From NCBI GenBank assembly GCA_903944895.1, contig CAJATL010000026.1, positions 1-53,058 on the forward strand: a stretch of DNA of 53,058 nt, given 5' to 3'. The notes beneath the pieces are model-generated. The model was given only the letters and a program-made list of their open reading frames with translations. It did no database searches and was not told the DNA's origin. Source of the stretch: an uncultured Bacteroidota bacterium. GTDB lineage: Bacteria > Bacteroidota > Bacteroidia > Bacteroidales > 4484-276. Shown here in pieces: positions 25,576 through 31,665 of this stretch (positions are counted from its first letter, which is position 1; each line of letters begins with the position of its first letter). Position numbers and translations under genes: made by a program.

Positions 25576-26520
25576 TTAGTTTGCTGCAATTCTTGCTTGA
25601 AGAAGATCAAGAATATCATATTTGCTTATTCCCTGAAGCCCTATCTTCTTTAAATTATCCCTGATAGTTCTAAGCCTTGCTTTTCTATCTGATGGGCTGA
25701 AAACATCTTCAGGAATTGCTTTCAGTTTGTTCTTGATCAGTTCTTCAGTATTGAAATTGTAAACTGATTCCAATTCCTTCAAGATCATTAAAGGAATGGT
25801 CCCTGCATTAATATCAGCTTTGCTTGTTGGCATAATTGATTTTCCTGTTTTCATTATTTTTTGATATGAATTAAGAAGTTCATTTTTCAGGCTTTGCTGG
25901 AAGATGGAAGCAAGTACTTCATTCAGCTGAAGATTCCCTTTGAAATAGGCTTCAGGCTTCTTGTAATGATTTTCTATCTTGATATAGTGCTTTTCTTTAT
26001 CCCAGCCATAAAGCTTTGATATTTCTTCCCTGATGGGCTTTTCCAGCTTGTTCTTGATATTCCTGTTAATATCATAAAGCTTTATCTTCAGGCTGGAAGA
26101 ATCAAATTCTTTCCCTGTTAAAATGCTGCCTTTCCTGTAATCCCTTGTTTGAAATCCTTTTGCTTTGATGTGATTCAGAAGAAATTCAGATTCCGGAAAA
26201 GGGATTTCCTGAATGGTGCCAAATTCGAAACAAGTTACAAGCCCTGAAAAGATATTAATATTCATGCTTCCCTGAAGATATTCAAGCCCTTCAATCCAAT
26301 CATGTAAGGAAGAATAGTAATTATGCCCATTGATAAAATAAGGAATGCTTCCTTTTATCTTGATCTGATTGCTTTCCGGATAATTCCAAACTTCAATTTT
26401 TTTGCAGCCTTGAAAGGAATATCTTTCAGCATTTGGATATAGTGCTTCCCTTTCCATATTATGGAAATTTGGCTTATCTTTGCCCATGAATTTGGCAATT
26501 TCAATATAATCCAAGTTCAT
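25576..26520 (-). CDS. Predicted rolling-circle replication initiator (filamentous-phage gpII/RstA-like)
   Basis: 314 aa. The order of motifs resembles replication initiators of filamentous phages and related Bacteroidota elements: IKGSIPYFINGHNYYS (residues 55-70, matching the S-L-x-K-x-x-x-GHN motif), LVTCFEFGTIQEIPF (94-108), LKIKLYDINRNI (144-155, matching the K-x-Y-x-K region) and YIKIENHYKKPEAY (179-192, matching the L-R-x-E motif). This is recognition by pattern, not by alignment. Such proteins nick at an origin and start rolling-circle replication of an excised circle. The start overlaps the preceding gene by 20 bp. No coat or Zot gene is present, so this is not a complete inovirus. 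Confidence 0.55.
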   Translation of the reverse strand: MNLDYIEIAKFMGKDKPNFHNMEREALYPNAERYSFQGCKKIEVWNYPESNQIKIKGSIPYFINGHNYYSSLHDWIEGLEYLQGSMNINIFSGLVTCFEFGTIQEIPFPESEFLLNHIKAKGFQTRDYRKGSILTGKEFDSSSLKIKLYDINRNIKNKLEKPIREEISKLYGWDKEKHYIKIENHYKKPEAYFKGNLQLNEVLASIFQQSLKNELLNSYQKIMKTGKSIMPTSKADINAGTIPLMILKELESVYNFNTEELIKNKLKAIPEDVFSPSDRKARLRTIRDNLKKIGLQGISKYDILDLLQARIAAN

Positions 26521-26998
26521 AAATATCCACAGGAAGCCCTATTGATCTGGGGCTTTTTGTTTTATAGTTTCGTAAATAGTTGAATGCTTGCTGAAGAAAT
26601 TCAGGCTTTCCCATGCCTTTGAAATGATGGATTTCCATTGATTCAAAACATTGATTTTCTGAATAGATAATCAGCAAATCAAAAATTCCATATCTTTCAT
26701 CAAGAATGCCATATCCATAAAATTCAGGAAATTCTTCATTTCCCCAGATTGAAGAATGAATCTTCCTGTTATCAATGGAATCATAAAGCCCTGATTCAGC
26801 TTTCTTGTAAAGCCCATTGATTTCATTTTTCTTCAAGGTATCTTTCAAGGAAGTTTTTCTTTGTGCAAAAATCCCCCAGCTTATTCTGGCTGGAAGGATT
26901 CCTTTCTTCCCCCCAGCTTGATAAAAGCTTCCTTTTGTGCCTTCCTTTTTCTGATAGGATAAAGGAATATGACAGTTTTCAATGAATCTTTCATTCAT
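26501..26998 (-). CDS. Unknown element protein (165 aa) upstream of the replication gene
   Basis: Read from ATG 26998 (MNERFIENCHIPLSYQKKEG); the frame extends to 27088, but that would overlap the HTH gene by 74 bp. The first ~75 residues are Gly/Lys-rich (GTKGSFYQAGGKKGILPARISWGIFAQRK). The last ~90 contain IWGNEEFPEFYGYGILDERYGIFDLLIIYSENQCFESMEIHHFKGMG. The second half might be an alpha/beta fold (hydrophobic FDLLIIYSE strand), but I do not recognise it. It lies between the HTH and replication genes and overlaps the latter by 20 bp, so a replication-linked job is plausible by position only. Confidence 0.5.
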   Translation of the reverse strand: MNERFIENCHIPLSYQKKEGTKGSFYQAGGKKGILPARISWGIFAQRKTSLKDTLKKNEINGLYKKAESGLYDSIDNRKIHSSIWGNEEFPEFYGYGILDERYGIFDLLIIYSENQCFESMEIHHFKGMGKPEFLQQAFNYLRNYKTKSPRSIGLPVDIYELGLY

Positions 26999-27014
26999 AA
27001 ATATCCTTTCTGAA

Positions 27015-27293
27015 TTAAGAAGCTTTGATGTAATTTCTTTCAAGGTGGGCTTCAATATCAGAATCTTTGATATAGATCTTCCCAGCAAATCTGGAATAAG
27101 GAAGGATTCCTTTCAGAAGATAGTTATCCAATGTTTTAAGGCAAACTTTCAGCCTGATCTGGGCTTCCTTTTTAGAATGCCATTTGTTCAAATCATTTTG
27201 CTTTTCTTTTTTCTGAAGAAGATTTTTGATTTCATTCAGATCAGCTTGAAAGGAATTTAGCCTTTCAGTTGGGATAAGTGTTAAATTTTCCAT
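27015..27293 (-). CDS. Helix-turn-helix / excisionase-like DNA-binding protein
   Basis: 92 aa. The C-terminal ~55 residues (WHSKKEAQIRLKVCLKTLDNYLLKGILPYSRFAGKIYIKDSDIEAHLERN) have the winged-helix excisionase/HTH_17 layout: a scissor helix pair, then the R-x-x-G-x-x-x-I-x wing and a final D-I-E helix. The N-terminal part is a short coiled coil (LNEIKNLLQKKEKQ). In related elements such proteins direct excision or control the element's operon. It is the first gene of the HTH-unknown-Rep block; a 113-bp gap separates it from the 239-aa gene. Confidence 0.8.
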   Translation of the reverse strand: MENLTLIPTERLNSFQADLNEIKNLLQKKEKQNDLNKWHSKKEAQIRLKVCLKTLDNYLLKGILPYSRFAGKIYIKDSDIEAHLERNYIKAS

Positions 27294-27406
27294 GTTTTAC
27301 CAGAATTTTATGTTAATAATCTGGGGCAAATCTATTTTAGCATGGAAAAAGAACACATATAAAAGGAAGCCTGTTTTCAGTTCCTTTTTAAATGGCTGGA
27401 AATGCT

Positions 27407-28126
27407 TTATTTAAAGGGTGGGAATGATTCTTTTCCTTTGTAATTATTAAGCAATGTTCTGATATATTCTTCCTGCAATACTTTTGAAGATTCCACAGGA
27501 AGGAAGCTTGTTAATTCCAGAAAATCATAAATGAATTTCCCCTGATCATTGCTGATGAAATTGCTTCCTGATTTCAATTCTGTTTCATTGTTAAGATATT
27601 GCAATAATCCAAAACTGATTAATGCCTGATAATAAGTTGAATTTGGCTTTCCTTTAGTTTTTTGAACTTTCTGAAATTTATTTTCTTTCAGGAATAGATC
27701 ATTACTTCTTTCTTCCATGAAGTAATAATGAATGATTTCCCCTACTTGAAGAAGAAGTTCAGGAACTGATATTTTGATTTTTCCTTTTTTACCCTTTGAA
27801 GAAAACTTCATTTCAAGAAAATCAATCTGATTATTTTTCAAGGCTTCAGATAGTTCTATCAGGCTAAATTCTTCTTTTTGTTCTATTTCAATTTCCTTTC
27901 TAAAATCCTTGTTATATTTTAGAAATTCAGGAAATACTTGAAGCCATTTTGAAAGATCTTCAAAGAATGGAAAATATCTGTTTAATCCATATTCTGAAAG
28001 TAATTCTTCCAGATCAGCCTTCCTGATTTCAATTCCTTCCAAATCATACATTAATGACATGGGGGGAATGCCCTGAAAGTATTTCTGGAATGTAGCAAGA
28101 TTAATATTTGATTTTGGCTTCTTCAT
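27407..28126 (-). CDS. Unknown element protein (239 aa) after the integrase
   Basis: Starts 12 bp after the integrase stop, so it is probably cotranscribed. The protein is largely helical, rich in Glu, Lys, Leu, Phe and Ile with no Cys and very few Val or Thr. Notable segments: ADLEELLSEYGLNRYFPFFEDLSKWLQVF near the N-terminus, KISVPELLLQVGEIIHYYFMEERSNDLFLKEN in the middle, and a C-terminal helical repeat. No catalytic or nucleotide-binding motif. It may be a regulatory protein of the kind (RteC-like or similar) found next to Bacteroidota integrases, but I see no motif to prove it. Confidence 0.5.
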   Translation of the reverse strand: MKKPKSNINLATFQKYFQGIPPMSLMYDLEGIEIRKADLEELLSEYGLNRYFPFFEDLSKWLQVFPEFLKYNKDFRKEIEIEQKEEFSLIELSEALKNNQIDFLEMKFSSKGKKGKIKISVPELLLQVGEIIHYYFMEERSNDLFLKENKFQKVQKTKGKPNSTYYQALISFGLLQYLNNETELKSGSNFISNDQGKFIYDFLELTSFLPVESSKVLQEEYIRTLLNNYKGKESFPPFK

Positions 28127-28138
28127 TGCTTCAAGGGA

Positions 28139-29500
28139 TTAATTGAAAACTGATTTCATGGCTGAATCTTGGGAATCCAGATCAAGCTTATTCAAATAAC
28201 TTTGTGTTATTGAAATATTGGAATGCCCCAGCATTTGCATAATATCATAAACTGAAATGTTCTTCTTTCGGGCCATATCAGCAAAAGAATGCCTTGCTAC
28301 ATGGCTTGAAATTTTCTTCTTTATTTGGGCCCTTACAGCAATTACTTTCAATCCTGCATTAAAAACAGCTATCCTGCTTTCAACTTTTCCGAAAAGGAAA
28401 GAAAGCATTTCTGGGGAAGCCTTTTGAAAATCTTCAGGGCTGATCAGCTTTGAATATTCTGCTTTATTATCAAGGAAAGGAAAGATAAAATCAGAATCCT
28501 TTTCCTTTTTTGATTCATAATATTTCAGGATTTTTAAGGCTTGGGGAAATATCTTAATACTTCTGATTTTTGCAGTTTTGCCCATTGAATAAATTAGCCT
28601 TCCTTCTTTGATGTTTGCAAATTTCAACTGAAGTAAATCCCCTATTCTGATTCCAGCATTGTAAAGGCTGAAAAGGAAAGCATTTCTGATGTGAAAAAGA
28701 ATATCTGATTCATCAAGATTAATCTTTTCAATTCTTGTAATTTCGGAAATATCAAGCTTTTCTTTTCCTGATTCAATTATTTTTGGCATTTCAAAATTAA
28801 GAAAGGGATTCTTTTCAGGGGAAATAATCTTATCTGTTTTGATGGCTTCTTTCTGAATAACAGTTTTCAGATTCTTCAAGTTTATATGAATGTAGTTAGG
28901 ATGGGCCCCCTGCTTTGCCAGATATTTACTGAAATCCTTCAAGAATCCTGAAGTTAATTCTTCAATGGGAAGGGGCTTATCCTTCCTGAATGCTTTCAGC
29001 TTTCTTAATACAGCTGAATATTTTTCAGAAGTTCTTATCTGTTTATCTTGAAATTTTGAATTTGCTACTTCCTGAAAATATTGAAAGAAATCCTTCCTTG
29101 CATTTTCTGCCTTATCCTTATTTTCATAAAGGCTTTTCAAAATATTGGAAGATATTTCCTTCTTTTCAACTTCAAGCCTTTTCTGAATTTCTTCCAGCTT
29201 TGAAATTATGGCCCTGATTTCAGAATTAATCTTGAATGCATTTGGAAGAAGAATGATTGATTTTTGCTTTTCCTTGAATGCCTGTATTTCATCATTTGAA
29301 AGGCTTTCCTGAAGCTTCTTTGTTAGGGTGGGCATTGATTCCCATGCTTCAGAATTATCTTCATTCCAAGCCCTTGAAGGGATTGAAAATCCTGCTGAAA
29401 TGTAGCTTGTTTTGGCATTGTAATAAATCCTGATGTAAACAGGATATTCCCCATTTGAATAAGGCTGGGGGAAAAGGAAGCCTTTCATTTTTGATTTCAT
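28139..29500 (-). CDS. Tyrosine recombinase/integrase of the element
   Basis: 453 aa, with the three-domain layout of Bacteroidota integrases. Residues ~1-95 are an arm-DNA-binding domain (YPVYIRIYYNAKTSYISAGF). Residues ~135-235 are a SAM-like core-binding domain. Residues ~250-440 are the catalytic domain with Arg285 (NAGIRIGDLL), His400-x-x-Arg403 (SSHVARHSFADMARKK), His426 (LGHSNIS) and nucleophile Tyr435 (TQSYLN). All five recognisable catalytic residues are present, so it should be active. It is divergently placed at the right end, ~185 bp from the right core repeat and next to the right arm repeat, as expected for the gene that inserted the element at the tRNA. Confidence 0.93.
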   Translation of the reverse strand: MKSKMKGFLFPQPYSNGEYPVYIRIYYNAKTSYISAGFSIPSRAWNEDNSEAWESMPTLTKKLQESLSNDEIQAFKEKQKSIILLPNAFKINSEIRAIISKLEEIQKRLEVEKKEISSNILKSLYENKDKAENARKDFFQYFQEVANSKFQDKQIRTSEKYSAVLRKLKAFRKDKPLPIEELTSGFLKDFSKYLAKQGAHPNYIHINLKNLKTVIQKEAIKTDKIISPEKNPFLNFEMPKIIESGKEKLDISEITRIEKINLDESDILFHIRNAFLFSLYNAGIRIGDLLQLKFANIKEGRLIYSMGKTAKIRSIKIFPQALKILKYYESKKEKDSDFIFPFLDNKAEYSKLISPEDFQKASPEMLSFLFGKVESRIAVFNAGLKVIAVRAQIKKKISSHVARHSFADMARKKNISVYDIMQMLGHSNISITQSYLNKLDLDSQDSAMKSVFN

Positions 29501-29545
29501 AATTCAGTTCATTAAATATCCAATACAAAGTTAACTTTTATTAGT

Positions 29546-29570
29546 TAGCTAACAAATAACTAACAAAAAT
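29546..29570. repeat. 25-bp arm-type repeat, right copy
   Basis: Identical to 24489-24513 and in the same orientation. It lies 46 bp upstream of the integrase start and 114 bp inside the right core repeat. Confidence 0.75.
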
Positions 29571-29684
29571 AATTGCTTTCTTTTTCTTTGTTTTTCTTGA
29601 ATATTCTTTTTATTAACTGATTATTAGTACTTTTACAGGAAGTAAGAAAGCATTTAAAAGTATCAAAAGGAAGGATTTCCCCCA

Positions 29685-29699
29685 CAGGTGGGCCCACAA
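29685..29699 (+). repeat. Attachment-site core, distal end (CAGGTGGGCCCACAA)
   Basis: Exact copy of the tRNA 3'-end core at 24421-24435. It marks the right junction of the element with host DNA. Confidence 0.85.
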
Positions 29700-29705
29700 A
29701 ATAAA

Positions 29706-29745
29706 GGCTGTCTCAAAAAAACGAGACAGCCTGTTTTGTTTGCAC
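29706..29745 (+). terminator. Terminator, probably the original tRNA terminator
   Basis: Stem GGCTGTCTC / GAGACAGCC with loop AAAAAAAC, followed by TGTTTTGTTT, starting 6 bp after the distal core. Before the element inserted, this hairpin would have followed the tRNA directly. Confidence 0.8.
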
Positions 29746-29813
29746 CTGTTTAGAGACAATCAGGAGATAGTCAATTCACTGGTAACTGATTTTTTTGTTA
29801 GCTACTTTAATTT

Positions 29814-30110
29814 ATGTTTTACTGTTATCTACTTTACAGTTTACGATTAAATCGCTTTTACATTGGCTCTACTACTTTGCCTGTGACCGAACGTTTTGAA
29901 AATCATGTAACCAAACATTATGGTAATGATGCTTTTACGGCTAAAACTACTGATTGGGAAATTTTCCTCTCCATTGAATGCGCTTCATATCATCAGGCAA
30001 AATTATTGGAAACTCATATTAAAAAGATGAAGAGTAGTGCCTACAACAGAAATCTTAAAAAATTCCCCGAAATGATTGAGAAACTTTTAATGAAATTTCC
30101 AGGCGAATAA
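29814..30110 (+). CDS. GIY-YIG nuclease domain protein
   Basis: 98 aa, essentially one GIY-YIG domain. The N-terminal strand YCYLLYS and RFYIGST form the GIY...YIG motif; the Arg in TERFENH and the Glu in LLETHIKKMKS correspond to the catalytic Arg and metal-binding Glu. Single-domain proteins of this kind are frequent in Bacteroidota and are mobile. The stop codon TAA (30108-30110) lies within the first bases of a duplicated tRNA 3' segment (30107-30162), and the gene lies between two copies of the tRNA end. This suggests a homing-like insertion targeted at the tRNA. The sequence composition is host-like, not CpG-depleted. Confidence 0.85.
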   Translation: MFYCYLLYSLRLNRFYIGSTTLPVTERFENHVTKHYGNDAFTAKTTDWEIFLSIECASYHQAKLLETHIKKMKSSAYNRNLKKFPEMIEKLLMKFPGE

Positions 30111-30162
30111 TCAGTAGGTCCCTAGTTCATCCCGATAGCTATCGGGACAGGTGGGCCCACAA
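30107..30162 (+). repeat. Duplicated tRNA 3'-end remnant split by a palindrome
   Basis: ATAATCAGTAGGTCCCT (30107-30123) matches the tRNA anticodon/variable region, and CAGGTGGGCCCACAA (30148-30162) matches its 3' end. Between them the T-loop position is replaced by an 18-bp palindrome at 30130-30147. It cannot fold as a complete tRNA. Confidence 0.85.
30130..30147. repeat. Palindrome TCCCGATAGCTATCGGGA, copy 3
   Basis: Shares the 16-bp core CCCGATAGCTATCGGG with 8597-8614 and 17331-17348. It stands in the T-loop of the tRNA remnant, replacing the four bases AGTC. Confidence 0.85.
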
Positions 30163-30223
30163 AAATTAAATCGCAACTAATTGAAATTCAATTGTTGCGA
30201 TTTTTTTTGTTAAAAGCAAACAT

Positions 30224-30377
30224 GAGTTCAGTCTAAAAACAGATGATTTTGGGCTAAAGCCCGATAACTGTCTGGTTATCAATTGCCCCGACCTTAAGGT
30301 CGGGGCAATTGATATTCGTGATATTCAGGGCTTTAGCCCAATCAATTTCATATTCACCACATTTTTAGACCAGTCTC
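30224..30377. repeat. MITE-like palindromic repeat, copy 2
   Basis: Same structure as 4180-4331: outer GGGCTAAAGCCC / GGGCTTTAGCCC, inner hairpin GCCCCGACCTTAAGGTCGGGGC, and ends GAGTTCAGTCTAAAAAC and TTTTTAGACCAGTCTC that are imperfect inverted repeats. It lies ~60 bp after the tRNA remnant. Confidence 0.75.
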
Positions 30378-30453
30378 AATAATAGAAATAATCGCCCGCT
30401 TTCCAACTATCTCATCTTTAAATCAGGCATTAATCCCTGGAATTTTTTCAAAT

Positions 30454-31374
30454 TTATTTCAGAAATATTTTAGCTCCAGAAGTTTGCTGGTTTCCGGTTA
30501 TCAATCTTACAAAATAGATCCCAACAGGAATTCCTTCCAGATCAATCACAGTTTCAGGAAAAGCTGTTAAACGCCCAAAGCGAACGGCTTTTCCTGAAGA
30601 ATTATGAATGCTGTACTCCGATTGAGCTATAGTTGAATGTATGAATAATTGCCGGCCAGCCAATGAAATTATGAAATCTCCGGATGCTGGAGGATTTTCT
30701 GTAAAGCCAACCTCTTTTTCGATGTATTTAAGGATTTCCTGAACCCATAACTGATACATCAACCCACTTGGATGAAGGCCGTCAGTAGTAATCAGAGAGG
30801 GCTGCGAAAGGCCGTTCCGCGAAATTGGGGTAATGTTGATGTATTTTACATTGTAACTGTTGGTAATAGCCAGGTTTATAGCATTGAATTCATCAATAGC
30901 CGCGCTAATCGCCGGATTTCCGTTTCCGTAAGGGGTAAAGGCATAATCGGGAATTGAAAGCACAAATACATGCTGAGGATCATTGCCCGCCAGTTCGATA
31001 GCCTGTTGTAATAATTCTTCAAATTGAATGGTGTAAGTTTGAATACTTCCGCCCTGAAACTGATTATTTACACCAATAAGCAACGAAACCAGGTTGTAAC
31101 CATCAAGCGGCATTTGACCGTTGATCGCAGTTTGCAGGTTATCCGTCCGCCAACCGGTTTGGGCGATTATTTTCAGCTCGTCGATATCAAATCCACGGGT
31201 TGTCAGTTCAGCGATAAACTGATCAGGCCAGCGATCACTTGTCACAACACCCTGACCAATCGTGTAGGAATCGCCAAGGGCAAGAAAACGCAAAGGTTCT
31301 CTGATTTTTATTGTTTGTGAAAAAACCTGGAAAATCAGCAAAATCTGAAAGAAAAGCAAAAATAGTATTCTCAT
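30454..31374 (-). CDS. SGNH/GDSL-family hydrolase with T9SS type A sorting domain
   Basis: 306 aa with a signal peptide (MRILFLLFFQILLIFQVFS). SGNH blocks: block I FLALGDSYTIGQG (Ser nucleophile), block III LLIGVNNQFQGG (Asn), and block V TTDGLHPSGLMYQ (Asp and His). The last ~80 residues are a T9SS type A domain (HNSSGKAVRFGRL ... IDLEGIPVGIYFVRLITG). It probably removes acyl or acetyl groups from an extracellular glycan or lipid. It is monocistronic; ~290 bp separate it from the next gene upstream (31375-31665), where I see no further feature. Confidence 0.9.
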   Translation of the reverse strand: MRILFLLFFQILLIFQVFSQTIKIREPLRFLALGDSYTIGQGVVTSDRWPDQFIAELTTRGFDIDELKIIAQTGWRTDNLQTAINGQMPLDGYNLVSLLIGVNNQFQGGSIQTYTIQFEELLQQAIELAGNDPQHVFVLSIPDYAFTPYGNGNPAISAAIDEFNAINLAITNSYNVKYINITPISRNGLSQPSLITTDGLHPSGLMYQLWVQEILKYIEKEVGFTENPPASGDFIISLAGRQLFIHSTIAQSEYSIHNSSGKAVRFGRLTAFPETVIDLEGIPVGIYFVRLITGNQQTSGAKIFLK

Positions 31375-31665
31375 TTTTTACAGGGTTTGAGCAAATATTT
31401 GGATGGATAAAATTGTCCGCAAATAAACAACAGCCTGTACTTTTGGTTCAAAAACGTTGCTTAACAATCATTGCTTTTACGGTCAGAAATGGAATAAAAA
31501 GTGCCGGAATAATATTGGAAGCCTTGATTTGGGAAAATTTAAAACACCCTTAAGTTTGCGAAGAAGCATTTTCTAACCAAAAATTCACTTGAAGGCTCCG
31601 AACAAATTATTCGGTCAGCCTGAAAAAGGCAGGTTCGAAATTAAAATTTAAGGCGTTTGTCAGAT

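Larger units (their letters stand above)
24436..29684. mobile_element. 5.25-kb integrative element at tRNA-CAT with extreme CpG depletion
   Basis: Bounded by 15-bp core repeats (24421-24435 and 29685-29699). Inside them, 25-bp perfect direct repeats at 24489-24513 and 29546-29570 are probable integrase arm sites. All genes read on the minus strand: integrase, 239-aa unknown, HTH protein, 165-aa unknown, predicted rolling-circle initiator, 79-aa Trp-rich protein and 204-aa protein. No relaxase, coat, portal or Zot-like gene is visible, so it is neither a complete phage nor a conjugative element. I count only 8 CpG in the element, versus well over 100 expected from its base composition; ApC and GpT are about three-fold scarce in sampled lines. 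The flanking host DNA shows neither effect. Confidence 0.88.

Noticed and set aside
25524-25619. N-terminal extension of the 79-aa Trp-rich protein (111-aa version)
   Set aside because: It would overlap the end of the replication gene and adds a segment unlike the repeat body; the ATG at 25523 is a better start.
24436-29684. Complete filamentous prophage
   Set aside because: A possible initiator and an integrase are present, but there is no Zot-like ATPase, coat or adsorption gene, so a full inovirus is not supported.
30107-30162. Second functional tRNA gene
   Set aside because: Only the 3' part is present and its T-arm is broken by an 18-bp palindrome; no acceptor 5' strand or D-arm exists upstream.
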